Shown here piece after piece: positions 18,143 to 27,526 of a stretch of DNA of 64,000 nt. Below the pieces are notes generated by a model. The model was not told the DNA's origin. It made no database searches and saw only the letters and a list, made by a program, of their open reading frames with translations. The stretch's first letter is position 1; the number at the start of each line of letters is the position of its first letter. The stretch is from Xylanibacter ruminicola (GTDB lineage Bacteria > Bacteroidota > Bacteroidia > Bacteroidales > Bacteroidaceae): contig NZ_FNRF01000002.1 in assembly GCF_900107775.1 (NCBI RefSeq), forward strand, positions 251,129 through 315,128, in the 5' to 3' direction. The translations under genes and the position numbers were made by a program.

Positions 18143-19327
18143 ATGAAGAGATTAATTATTATGGCCATAAGCTGCGTGATAATGAGTGCCCCTATGAGCG
18201 CTCAGCGTAAGCAGATTGGCGAAGCACGAACAATACTGAAGAGTGGGAAGAATTTAGAGCAGGCAGAGAAACTGATGACCGACTTGCTGAAGGATTCTGC
18301 CAACCAGCAGAACATCCGTATTTACGATATCTGGTTGCAGTCTGTCGAGAAGCAATATCTGGCCATCAACGAGAAGATGTATATCAAGCAGAAGGTTGAT
18401 ACAGCTGCCTTCTTTAATCTGGCTAAGCGTATGTTTACCGTAGCCGAAAAATTGGATTCTATCGATGCCAAGCCTGATAAGAAAGGTAATTCTCACCCCG
18501 AATATCGTAAGGATAACGCAGCCAAGATGAACAGTTATCGCCCCAATATCTACTATGGTGGTGCCCACCATCTGAAAAAGGGTGATTTCAAAACGGCATT
18601 GGATTTCTTTGAGATGTATCTCGACTGCGATCGTCAACCGCTGTTTACAGGCTACGACTATATGTATAAGGATGCCAAGATGGGCGAAGTAGCATACTGG
18701 GCAACCTATTGCGGCTACCGCTTGAACGACCCTGTACTTACACTTCGCCATGCAGCAACAGCACAGCGCGATGAGCAGAAGCTGGAATACACCCTGCAGT
18801 ATATGGCCGAAGCATGGGATAAACTCGACGACGACTCGATGCATATCTCAACCCTGTGGCAAGGCTTCAGGAAGTATCCAAAATCCAACTATTTCTTCCC
18901 CCGACTGATGGATGTTTACAACAGTCGCGGCAACTATCAGATGGCTGATAGCGTGGTAAACGAGGCTTTGGCTATCGACTCACTCAACGAGCTGTATCTT
19001 TTTGCCAAGAGCACCGTGATGCTGAACATGAAGAAGTATAGCGACTGTCTGAAGTTCAGCGAGCAGCTGATTGGAGTAAACCCAGAGCAGCCCGACATTT
19101 ATTACACAGCCGGTTTGGCCTGCTTGAATATTGCCCAGCGCATGGATCCCCGAAAGAACAAGAAGCAGATTCTGAAGATGTACGAAAAAGCCCGTCCCTA
19201 TATGGAAAAATATCGCGAAATGGCTCCTAGCGAGCTCGATAAGTGGGCGCCTGCTTTATATCGCATCTACTTCAACCTGAATATGGGTAAACAGTTTGAT
19301 GAAATCGATAAACTGCTGAAGAAGTAA
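18143..19327 (+). CDS. Secreted TPR-repeat protein
   Basis: A 394-residue protein with a signal peptide (about 20 residues, ending MSAQ). It is built of helical repeats such as KKGDFKTALDFFEMYLDCD, NYQMADSVVNEALAIDSLN and YSDCLKFSEQLIGVNPEQPDIYYTAGL, typical tetratricopeptide units. Probably periplasmic and used for protein-protein contacts. No enzyme motif was seen. It is a single-gene unit closed by the terminator at 19359-19398. Confidence 0.82.
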   Translation: MKRLIIMAISCVIMSAPMSAQRKQIGEARTILKSGKNLEQAEKLMTDLLKDSANQQNIRIYDIWLQSVEKQYLAINEKMYIKQKVDTAAFFNLAKRMFTVAEKLDSIDAKPDKKGNSHPEYRKDNAAKMNSYRPNIYYGGAHHLKKGDFKTALDFFEMYLDCDRQPLFTGYDYMYKDAKMGEVAYWATYCGYRLNDPVLTLRHAATAQRDEQKLEYTLQYMAEAWDKLDDDSMHISTLWQGFRKYPKSNYFFPRLMDVYNSRGNYQMADSVVNEALAIDSLNELYLFAKSTVMLNMKKYSDCLKFSEQLIGVNPEQPDIYYTAGLACLNIAQRMDPRKNKKQILKMYEKARPYMEKYREMAPSELDKWAPALYRIYFNLNMGKQFDEIDKLLKK

Positions 19328-19358
19328 GATAAGAAGAATTAATTAGTTAAGGAATTAT

Positions 19359-19398
19359 AAAACGAGAGATGATTTAGGTCGTTTCTCGTTTTATTTTT
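19359..19398 (+). terminator. Terminator after the TPR gene
   Basis: Perfect 9-bp stem AAAACGAGA (19359-19367) with TCTCGTTTT (19384-19392), followed by ATTTTT. Confidence 0.75.
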
Positions 19399-19453
19399 GT
19401 AATTTCGCAAAATAGAATTTATTTATAATCTAAAAAAATAAAACAGAAAGATT

Positions 19454-21199
19454 ATGGCAGACAACGCTCAACTGATTGCTCAGTGCGAGGCACGGGCTAA
19501 GGAATGGCTTTCTCCAGCCTTTGATGAGGAGACACGTAAGGAAGTACAGGCAATGCTCGACAATGCTGACAAGACAGCGCTGATCGATGCTTTCTATCAG
19601 AATCTTGAGTTTGGTACAGGTGGCCTTCGTGGTATTATGGGTGCTGGTACCAACCGCATGAACAAGTACATTGTAGGTATGGCTACACAGGGTTTTGCCA
19701 ACTATATCCTGAAGGCATTTCCTGGCAAGCAGAGCTCGGTTGTTGTAGGTCACGATTGCCGCAACAACGGTCGTATGTTTGCTGAGACTGTAGCAGATAT
19801 TTTCTCAGCTAATGGCATTAAGGTTTATCTGTTCGAGAGCCTTCGCCCAACACCTGAGATTTCGTTCGCCATCCGTCAGCTGGGCTGTCAGGCTGGTGTT
19901 AACGTAACCGCTTCTCACAACCCTCGTGAGTATAATGGCTACAAGGCATACTGGGACGATGGTGCTCAGGTGCTGGCTCCACACGATAAGGGTATCATCG
20001 ACGAGGTGAACAAGGTGAAGATTGAGGACGTAAAGTTCAATGGTAACAAGGAACTCATCGACATCATCGGTGGTGAGATGGACTGGGATTACCTGCAGGC
20101 TGTTAAGGAGGCTATGGTAGATCAGGATGTGATCCTGCGCCAGAAGGACCTGAATATCGTTTACAGCCCAATGCACGGAACAGGTCGTGTCATTATTCCT
20201 GAGGCTCTGCGTTCATGGGGCTTCCAGAATATCCACGTGGTTCCCGAGCAGATGGTTATCGATGGTAACTTCCCCACAGTAGTTAGTCCTAACCCCGAGA
20301 ATGCCGAGGCTATGACACTGGGTATGAAGCTGGGTACACGCCTGAATGCCGACCTGGTGATCGCTTCTGACCCTGATGCCGACCGTTTGGCTATCGTATG
20401 CCGCAACGCCAAGGGCGAGTGGGAGATTCTGAATGGTAACCAGACCTGTATGATGTTCTCATGGTACATCATCGCCAACAAGAAGAAGCTCGGCCAGCTC
20501 AAGGGTAACGAGTTCCTGGTAAAGACCATCGTTACAACCGAGGTGATTGCCGAGATTGCTAAGAAGAACGGTGTAGAGTATCGCGACTGCTATACAGGCT
20601 TCAAGTGGATTGCCAACGAGATTCGCATCTCTGAGGGTGTTAAGAAGTACATCGGTGGTGGTGAGGAGAGCTTCGGATTCCTGCCATTCGATAAGGTCCG
20701 TGATAAGGATTCTCCAGCATCTATCTGCTTGATTTGTGAGATTGCTGCATGGGCTCGCGATAACGGTATGACTCTGTACGATCTGCTGATGAACATCTAC
20801 AAGGAGTACGGATTCTCTAAGGAGGTAACCATCAACGTGGTTCGTCCTGGTAAGACCGGTGCCGACGAGATTAAGCAGATGATGACCGACTTCCGCGCTA
20901 ATCCTCCAAAGGAGCTGGGTGGTAGCAAGGTTTGCCTGTGGAAGGACTACAAGACTCTGGAGGCTAAGAAGGCCGACGGTAGTGTTGAGAAGTTGAATAT
21001 GCCTGACACCAGCAACGTTCTGCAGTGGTTCTGCGAGGATGGTACAAAGGTATCAGTTCGTCCTTCAGGTACCGAGCCAAAGATTAAGTTCTACACCGAG
21101 GTGAAGGACGCCAGCTTTAAGGATGCTGCCGATTACGAGCGCTGCACCAAGGCTGCCGAGGAGAAGATCGAGGCTATCAAGAAGAGCTTGAATCTCTAA
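19454..21199 (+). CDS. Phosphoglucomutase/phosphomannomutase
   Basis: Alpha-D-phosphohexomutase that moves phosphate between C1 and C6 of glucose (or mannose, or a pentose). The phosphoserine Ser154 lies in TASHNPREYNGYK (152-164), the metal loop is SDPDADRLA, the sugar-binding GGGEESFG is near residue 403, and the phosphate-binding RPSGTEPKIKFY lies near the C-terminus. At 581 residues it is of the long PgcA/PGM2 type. Cytosolic. Preferred sugar cannot be told from the sequence. Confidence 0.94.
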   Translation: MADNAQLIAQCEARAKEWLSPAFDEETRKEVQAMLDNADKTALIDAFYQNLEFGTGGLRGIMGAGTNRMNKYIVGMATQGFANYILKAFPGKQSSVVVGHDCRNNGRMFAETVADIFSANGIKVYLFESLRPTPEISFAIRQLGCQAGVNVTASHNPREYNGYKAYWDDGAQVLAPHDKGIIDEVNKVKIEDVKFNGNKELIDIIGGEMDWDYLQAVKEAMVDQDVILRQKDLNIVYSPMHGTGRVIIPEALRSWGFQNIHVVPEQMVIDGNFPTVVSPNPENAEAMTLGMKLGTRLNADLVIASDPDADRLAIVCRNAKGEWEILNGNQTCMMFSWYIIANKKKLGQLKGNEFLVKTIVTTEVIAEIAKKNGVEYRDCYTGFKWIANEIRISEGVKKYIGGGEESFGFLPFDKVRDKDSPASICLICEIAAWARDNGMTLYDLLMNIYKEYGFSKEVTINVVRPGKTGADEIKQMMTDFRANPPKELGGSKVCLWKDYKTLEAKKADGSVEKLNMPDTSNVLQWFCEDGTKVSVRPSGTEPKIKFYTEVKDASFKDAADYERCTKAAEEKIEAIKKSLNL

Positions 21200-21210
21200 A
21201 GCAAATACAT

Positions 21211-21250
21211 AAAAAAAGAAGCCCTCGTCGTATCGGCGAGGGCTATTTTT
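21211..21250. terminator. Bidirectional terminator between phosphohexomutase and Dcu genes
   Basis: Stem AGCCCTCG/CGAGGGCT with A7 on the left and T5 on the right. It sits between convergent genes ending at 21199 (+) and 21258 (-). Confidence 0.85.
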
Positions 21251-21257
21251 ATGCCTT

Positions 21258-22706
21258 TTAGTAGAATATCATTGAAAGCAGATAAGCTACTATCGTAGAG
21301 GTAAATACGCTGATCAAACCAGGCATCATGAACGAGTGGTTCAACAAGTATTTTCCAATCACCGTAGTACCCGAACGGTCGAAGTTAACGGTAGCGATAT
21401 CCGATGGGTAGTTAGGGATAAAGAAGTAACCGTAAACAGCTGGCAGCACACCCAGCAGTACAGGACCAGGAATTCCCAGTTTATACGCCAACGGCAGCAT
21501 GGCTACAACCACTGCACCTTGCGAGTTGATGAGCACCGAAACCAGGAAGAATACGATGGCGATACTCCATGGATATTCCTTGACAATGTCGGCCAGCATC
21601 GACTGCATCTCGCTCATGTAGTTCGAGAAGTATGTGTCGGCCAACCAGGCGATACCATAGATGGCAACCACCGCTACCATACCTGATTGCCAAACCGGAC
21701 CAGCCACAGCCTTCTTGGGCTGAGCCTTACAGAAGATAATCATCAGCGCAGCAGCCGAAATCATGACAATCTGAATCACCAGGTTCATCTTCAAATCCAC
21801 CATACCTTTCTCGGTAAATCCTTCGGCCACAACACCAGCTTTGGCCAGCGCCGAAGCCGTGATGGTAACACCGCTTGCAAGCGTCAGGTCGCCAGCATCC
21901 TTAACCGCCTTAACGGTGGGGTAAGAAGGCAGCAGGTCGGGTAGGGCAGCAAAAACTACGATAACAGCCAGCGCACCCAGGAAGATAAAAACGGCATTCT
22001 TGGCCGATTGTGGAATCTGTCTGTCGAGTGTGGTGGCATTCGAACCGTAGATATACTCGCGCTGAATCGGATCGGCAATCTTCTTTTGGAACTCAGGATC
22101 CTTGTCCAGATCCAGTCCGCGATGGTACGAAGCAGCAGCAGCAGCCATCAGTCCGCAAAGACAAGCAGGAATGCTGATCATGAGTACACGAGGAATGGTG
22201 ATGTCGAAGTGGTTGGCATTAGAAATGGTGACGAAGGCCACCACAGCCGCAGCAATAGGCGAACAGGTGATACCAACCTGCGAGGCAATAGATGCTACGC
22301 CACAAGGACGCTCCGGACGGATACCCTTCTTCAGTGCAATGTCGCAGATGATAGGCATCAGCGTGTAAACCACGTGACCTGTTCCTACCAGCACCGTCAG
22401 GAAGAATGTGCATAGCGGTGCAAAAAACGTGATGTGGTCAGGATGCTTGCGCAGCAGCTTTTCGGCTATCTGTATCAGCCAGTCCATACCGCCCGAAGCC
22501 TGCATGATTCCTGCACACGTTACAGCAGCAATGATGATGTAAATAACATCTGTTGGTGGCGTTCCTGGTTTAAGTCCGAAGCCAAACACCAGAATAGCCA
22601 ATCCAATTCCCGAAATAGCTCCCAAGGCCAGACTGCCATAACGGGAACCAACCCACAGCGCACCGAGTACGATACAGAGCTGCAGAACCATTGTAAATGT
22701 AATCAT
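21258..22706 (-). CDS. dcuB: Anaerobic C4-dicarboxylate transporter, Dcu family
   Basis: Inner membrane antiporter, usually fumarate/aspartate in and succinate out, supporting fumarate respiration in anaerobes. The 482-residue protein is almost wholly hydrophobic, with roughly a dozen membrane segments. Family segments include GSRYGSLALGAISGIGLAIL near the N-terminus and ASIASQVGITCSPIAAAVVA around 155-175. A promoter-like TATATTTG is at 22761-22754 on this strand. DcuA versus DcuB cannot be fixed by eye; the symbol follows common annotation for this phylum. Confidence 0.88.
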   Translation of the reverse strand: MITFTMVLQLCIVLGALWVGSRYGSLALGAISGIGLAILVFGFGLKPGTPPTDVIYIIIAAVTCAGIMQASGGMDWLIQIAEKLLRKHPDHITFFAPLCTFFLTVLVGTGHVVYTLMPIICDIALKKGIRPERPCGVASIASQVGITCSPIAAAVVAFVTISNANHFDITIPRVLMISIPACLCGLMAAAAASYHRGLDLDKDPEFQKKIADPIQREYIYGSNATTLDRQIPQSAKNAVFIFLGALAVIVVFAALPDLLPSYPTVKAVKDAGDLTLASGVTITASALAKAGVVAEGFTEKGMVDLKMNLVIQIVMISAAALMIIFCKAQPKKAVAGPVWQSGMVAVVAIYGIAWLADTYFSNYMSEMQSMLADIVKEYPWSIAIVFFLVSVLINSQGAVVVAMLPLAYKLGIPGPVLLGVLPAVYGYFFIPNYPSDIATVNFDRSGTTVIGKYLLNHSFMMPGLISVFTSTIVAYLLSMIFY

Positions 22707-22831
22707 ACGTTAAAATTCGATTGTTTTAAGTTGTTATTATTAGAATTATGACGGCAAATATAGGCAAATTATTTGGATATACGAAATTTTTGCGCATTTT
22801 TTCGCGGATAAATCTTAAAATTATTTATTTC

Positions 22832-22863
22832 TTTGGTCAGGTCAGATAAATTCACTACCTTTG
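22832..22863 (+). promoter_or_regulatory. Promoter of the ileS operon
   Basis: TTTG (22832-22835), exactly 20 bases, TACCTTTG (22856-22863). The leader to the ATG at 22911 is only about 42 bases, too short for a T-box. Confidence 0.85.
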
Positions 22864-22910
22864 CACGCTAAATAATAAAGGTTAAAAAATAGAAGCTAAA
22901 AAAGTAGGAT

Positions 22911-25900
22911 ATGGCAAAGAAGTTTGCAGAACATAACGGCTTGAATCTGACCCAGGTTAACAATGATATCCTGGAGATGTGGCGCGAGAAGAACGTATTC
23001 TGGCGTTCGGTTAACGAACGTGAGGGATGTCCACAGTTTGTATTCTTCGAGGGTCCTCCCTCGGCTAACGGTCATCCAGGTATTCACCACGTGCTGGCTC
23101 GTACCATTAAGGACACCTTCAACCGTTATAAGACCATGAAGGGTTATCAGGTAAAACGTAAGGCTGGTTGGGATACTCACGGACTGCCCGTAGAGCTGGG
23201 CGTTGAGAAGGAACTGGGTATTACCAAGGCTGATATTGATAATAAAGCATCAGAGAAGTACATCTCAACCGAGGATTACAACAAGAAGTGCCGCGAGAAC
23301 GTGATGATGTTCACACAGGAGTGGCGCGACCTCACCGAGAAGATGGGTTACTTTGTTGATCTGGATAATCCTTACATTACCTACGACAACAAGTATATCG
23401 AGACATTGTGGTGGCTCCTGCAGCAGTTCTACAACAAGGGCTTGCTTTACAAGGGTTACACCATCCAGCCATATTCGCCAGGTGCCGGTACTGGTCTGAG
23501 CTCACACGAGCTGAACCAGCCTGGTTGCTATCGCGATGTAAAGGATACCACTGTTACAGCGCTGTTCAAGGCCCTCGATCCTAAGGAAGAGTGGACCAAG
23601 TGGGGCGAGGCTTACTTCGTAGCCTGGACAACCACTCCTTGGACATTGCCTTCGAACACCGCACTTTGTGTTGGTCCGAAGATTGATTACGTAGCAGTAC
23701 AGACCTACAACGCCTACAATGGCGAGAAGATGACCATCATTCTGGCCGAGAGCCGACTGAATGCTTATCTCTCACCCGAGGGTAACATCACCGATGGCGA
23801 CGAGATGCCTGAGTACAACAAGGGCGAGAAGTTCGTACCTTACCGCATCGTAGGCCGTTATACCGGTCAGGAGCTGGTAGGTATGAAGTACCAGCAGCTC
23901 ATGCCTTGGGTTAAGCCATCGGCTAAGCTCGATCAGAATGCTGCCGACTACGTAAAGGAGTATGCAGCAGCACATCCTGAGAAGGTATTCGCCAGCGAGA
24001 ATGGCAAGGATCAGTTTGTTGAGATGGAGAGCGAGGCCTTCCGCGTTATCCCTGGTGATTACGTAACTACCGAGGATGGTGCTGGTATCGTACATATCGC
24101 TCCAACCTTCGGTGCCGACGACGCCAAGGTGGCTAAGGATGCTCACATCCCAAGCCTGTTCCTTATTAATAAGAAAGGTGAAACACGTCCAATGGTCGAC
24201 CTCCAGGGTAAGTACTATGTAATGGACGAACTGGATAATAACTTTGTTGAGAAGTGCGTAGATGTAAAGGCTTACGGCCACCACGCTGGCGACTACGTGA
24301 AGAACGCCTATGCACCCGAGTTCAACAAGGACGGTAAATACGACGAGCAGGCTGCAGCCAAGGCTGAGGACCTGAACATCGTGATCTGTATGGAGATGAA
24401 GCAGGAGGGCACCGCACTCAAGATCGAGAAGCACGTGCACAACTATCCTCACTGCTGGCGTACCGATAAGCCCGTACTTTATTATCCTCTTGATTCTTGG
24501 TTCATCCGCTCAACTGCCAAGAAGGATCGTATGTTCGAACTGAACAAGACCATCAACTGGCAGCCCGAGAGCACAGGTACAGGCCGCTTTGGTAACTGGC
24601 TGGAGAATCTGAACGACTGGAACCTCTCTCGTTCACGTTTCTGGGGTACACCACTGCCTATCTGGCGCGACGAGGATGGTAAGGAAATCTGTATCGGTTC
24701 GGTTGAGGAGCTCTACAACGAGATCGAGAAGGCTGTTAAGGCAGGCTTCATGCAGAGCAATCCATTGAAGGACAACGGTTTCGTTCCTGGCGATATGAGC
24801 AAGGAGAACTACGATAAGATCGACCTGCACCGTCCATACGTTGACAACATCGTACTGGTATCTGAGAGCGGCAAGCCAATGAAGCGCGAGACCGACCTGA
24901 TCGACGTATGGTTCGATTCTGGTTCTATGCCATACGCACAGATCCACTATCCATTCGAGAATAAGGATTTGATTGATAAGGGTATCGCATTCCCTTGCGA
25001 CTTTATCAACGAGGGTGTTGACCAGACCCGTGGTTGGTTCTTCACCCTGCACGCTATTGCTACCATGATTTTCGACTCAGTAGCCTTCAAGAATGTTATT
25101 TCTTCAGGTCTGGTGCTCGATGCTAAGGGTAACAAGATGTCGAAGCACGTTGGTAACGTCGTAAACCCATTCGATATGATTGGCAAGTACGGTAGCGATG
25201 CTGTACGCCTGTATATGATGACCAACTCAGAGCCTTGGGACAACCTGAAGTTCGACCCAGAGGGCGTTGACGAGGTACGTCGTAAGTTCTTCGGAACACT
25301 CTATAACACCTATAGCTTCTTCGCACTCTATGCAAATGTGGATGGTTTCGACCCCGCAACAGCACAGGTGGCATTCGATAAGCGTCCTGAGATCGACCGC
25401 TGGATTCTGTCTTGCCTGAACACCCTTATCAAGGGCGTAGAGGCCGAGCTGGATGGTTACGATCCTACACGTGCCGGCCGTCTGATCGACGCGTTTGTTA
25501 ACGACGACCTGAGTAACTGGTTCGTACGTTTGAACCGCAAACGTTTCTGGGGTAAGGAGATGAGCGAGGATAAGCTCTCGGCTTATCAGACTCTCTACAC
25601 CTGTTTGATGACCGTTGCCAAGCTGTTGGCTCCATTTGCACCATTCTATGCCGACCAGCTGTATAAGGACCTGGGTGGTGAGCTCGACTCAGTACACCTG
25701 GATAAGTTCCCAGTAGCCGACGAGTCACAGATCGACAAGGATCTCGAGGCTCGCATGCAGATGGCACAGAAGATCACCTCGATGGTTCTGGCCCTGCGCC
25801 GCAAGGTTAACATCAAGGTGCGCCAGCCACTACAGGCCATCATGATTCCTGCTGTGGACGAAACTCAGAAGAAGCACATCGAAGCCGTTAAGGACCTGAT

Positions 25901-26471
25901 TATGAACGAGGTTAACGTTAAGGAACTGCGTTTTGTTGAGGGTGCTGGTGTGCTGGTTAAGAAGGTAAAGTGTAACTTCCGTACCATGGGTAAGAAGTTC
26001 GGTAAGCTCATGAAAAGTGTAGCTGCCGCAATGGATGCCCTGAGTCAGGAGCAGATTGCCGAACTCGAGAAGCAGGGTACCATCGGTATCAATGTCGAGG
26101 GTCAGGACATCACCGTCGAGGCCGTAGATGTTGAGATTATCAGCGAGGATATTCCAGGCTGGCTGGTAGCCAACGAGGGTAACCTTACTGTAGCACTCGA
26201 GGTAGAACTCACCGAGGAGTTGAAGAACGAGGGTATGGCCCGCGAGCTCATCAACCGCATCCAGAACATCCGTAAGGAGAGTGGTTTTGAGATTACCGAC
26301 CGTATCAGCGTTGTACTGGCTCCAAATGCCGAGGTTGAGAAGGCAGTAAGCAGCTTTGCCGACTACATCAAGACTCAGGTTCTGGCCGATGATATTACTC
26401 TGCAACCTAATGACGGCCAGGAGGTTGAGTTCGATGACTTTAAGTTGAACATAACAGTTACAAAGAATTAA
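22911..26471 (+). CDS. ileS: Isoleucyl-tRNA synthetase
   Basis: Class I aminoacyl-tRNA synthetase, 1186 residues. The HIGH-type motif is in GPPSANGHPGIHH (about 49-61). A large editing domain is inserted in the Rossmann fold, the KMSKS motif appears as GNKMSKHVGN near residue 743, and an anticodon-binding domain and long C-terminal extension follow. The longer form is typical of Bacteroidota. It is the first gene of a long rightward run, with dksA-like and lspA next, as is common for ileS-lspA clusters. Confidence 0.97.
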   Translation: MAKKFAEHNGLNLTQVNNDILEMWREKNVFWRSVNEREGCPQFVFFEGPPSANGHPGIHHVLARTIKDTFNRYKTMKGYQVKRKAGWDTHGLPVELGVEKELGITKADIDNKASEKYISTEDYNKKCRENVMMFTQEWRDLTEKMGYFVDLDNPYITYDNKYIETLWWLLQQFYNKGLLYKGYTIQPYSPGAGTGLSSHELNQPGCYRDVKDTTVTALFKALDPKEEWTKWGEAYFVAWTTTPWTLPSNTALCVGPKIDYVAVQTYNAYNGEKMTIILAESRLNAYLSPEGNITDGDEMPEYNKGEKFVPYRIVGRYTGQELVGMKYQQLMPWVKPSAKLDQNAADYVKEYAAAHPEKVFASENGKDQFVEMESEAFRVIPGDYVTTEDGAGIVHIAPTFGADDAKVAKDAHIPSLFLINKKGETRPMVDLQGKYYVMDELDNNFVEKCVDVKAYGHHAGDYVKNAYAPEFNKDGKYDEQAAAKAEDLNIVICMEMKQEGTALKIEKHVHNYPHCWRTDKPVLYYPLDSWFIRSTAKKDRMFELNKTINWQPESTGTGRFGNWLENLNDWNLSRSRFWGTPLPIWRDEDGKEICIGSVEELYNEIEKAVKAGFMQSNPLKDNGFVPGDMSKENYDKIDLHRPYVDNIVLVSESGKPMKRETDLIDVWFDSGSMPYAQIHYPFENKDLIDKGIAFPCDFINEGVDQTRGWFFTLHAIATMIFDSVAFKNVISSGLVLDAKGNKMSKHVGNVVNPFDMIGKYGSDAVRLYMMTNSEPWDNLKFDPEGVDEVRRKFFGTLYNTYSFFALYANVDGFDPATAQVAFDKRPEIDRWILSCLNTLIKGVEAELDGYDPTRAGRLIDAFVNDDLSNWFVRLNRKRFWGKEMSEDKLSAYQTLYTCLMTVAKLLAPFAPFYADQLYKDLGGELDSVHLDKFPVADESQIDKDLEARMQMAQKITSMVLALRRKVNIKVRQPLQAIMIPAVDETQKKHIEAVKDLIMNEVNVKELRFVEGAGVLVKKVKCNFRTMGKKFGKLMKSVAAAMDALSQEQIAELEKQGTIGINVEGQDITVEAVDVEIISEDIPGWLVANEGNLTVALEVELTEELKNEGMARELINRIQNIRKESGFEITDRISVVLAPNAEVEKAVSSFADYIKTQVLADDITLQPNDGQEVEFDDFKLNITVTKN

Positions 26472-26501
26472 AAATAATCAATAACTAAACAATTAAGTAT
26501 T

Positions 26502-26882
26502 ATGGCAGAGAAGACTCGCTATACTGACGAGGAGCTCGAAGAGTTCCGTCAGATTATCAATGAGAAGATGGCTTTGGCCAAGCGTGATTACGAACAAATG
26601 ATGCGCGTACTGACCAACGAGGACAGCAACGACGTCGACGACACATCACCCACCTACAAGGCATTGGAGGAGGGTAGTGCTACCCAGTCGAAAGAGGAGT
26701 TGATCTCAATGGCCGCCCGCCAGCAGAAGTTCATTCAGGGCCTGAAGGCTGCATTGGTTCGCATCGAGAACAAAACCTATGGTATCGACCGTATTACCGG
26801 TAAGCTGATACCAAAGGAGCGTCTGCGTGCCGTTCCTCATGCAACACTGAGTGTAGAGTCTAAGCTGAACCAGAAAAAGTGA
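26502..26882 (+). CDS. DksA/TraR-like protein lacking the zinc-finger cysteines
   Basis: A 126-residue protein with an N-terminal coiled-coil (about 8-35 and 60-90) and the family's C-terminal segment TYGIDRITGKLIPKERLRAVPHATL (92-116). DksA binds the RNA polymerase secondary channel and works with ppGpp. In the usual C4 zinc finger (YGxCxxCG...) all four cysteines are replaced here; the protein has none. It may fold without zinc. The gene is followed by lspA with a 4-base GTGA overlap, so the two are translationally coupled. Confidence 0.85.
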   Translation: MAEKTRYTDEELEEFRQIINEKMALAKRDYEQMMRVLTNEDSNDVDDTSPTYKALEEGSATQSKEELISMAARQQKFIQGLKAALVRIENKTYGIDRITGKLIPKERLRAVPHATLSVESKLNQKK

Positions 26883-27526
26883 CGCACGGACCTCTGATTA
26901 CAAAAGGAAGATTGGCGACATTAATCATAGTCGCCATTCTCCTTATTGACCAGGCTATCAAGATCTGGGTGAAAACGTCGATGACGCTGCACGAGAGTAT
27001 CCGCGTTACCGATTGGTTTTACATCACGTTTATCGAGAACATGGGCATGGCCTTTGGCATGCAGTTAGGCAGCAAGATCGTGCTGTCGTTGTTCCGTGTG
27101 GTTGCCATCGGTGTGCTGGGTTATTACATCTGGCAGCAGGTAAAACGTAATGCCCGCACAGGCTATATCGTGTGCCTCTCGTTGGTGCTGGCCGGTGCTG
27201 CAGGCAATCTCATCGATTGCATGTTCTACGGCATGATGTTCAACGAGTCGTCGCCCTACTATCTGTCGTACTTAGTTGATTTTGGTACGGGTTATGCACC
27301 TTTCCTCATGGGTAAGGTGGTAGATATGTTCTACTTCCCGTTGATCGAAACCGAATGGCCCACATGGATGCCGTTTGTGGGCGGACAGCACTTTGTGTTT
27401 TTTAGTCCGGTATTTAATTTTGCCGATGCCAGCATCAGTGTCAGCGTAGTGCTGCTGTTGCTGTTCTATCGTGAAGAAATAAGTAAGATTACACTTAAGA
27501 AAGAAACGAATAACGTTGAAGAGTAA
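26879..27526 (+). CDS. lspA: Lipoprotein signal peptidase II
   Basis: Inner membrane aspartyl protease that cleaves prolipoproteins at the lipobox. The likely start is GTG at 26879, overlapping the previous stop. The catalytic aspartates are Asp113 in GAAGNLIDC and Asp183 in FNFADASI. Four membrane helices are expected. A long insert (about residues 118-172, rich in aromatics) lies between the two catalytic motifs, making 215 residues against about 160 in E. coli. The next gene encodes one of its likely substrates, a lipoprotein, and overlaps by 11 bases. Confidence 0.94.
   Translation: MTHGPLITKGRLATLIIVAILLIDQAIKIWVKTSMTLHESIRVTDWFYITFIENMGMAFGMQLGSKIVLSLFRVVAIGVLGYYIWQQVKRNARTGYIVCLSLVLAGAAGNLIDCMFYGMMFNESSPYYLSYLVDFGTGYAPFLMGKVVDMFYFPLIETEWPTWMPFVGGQHFVFFSPVFNFADASISVSVVLLLLFYREEISKITLKKETNNVEE

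Noticed and set aside
22864..22910. Possible T-box leader for ileS (and likewise proS)
   Set aside because: The leaders are only about 30-45 bases after the promoter boxes, far too short for a T-box.
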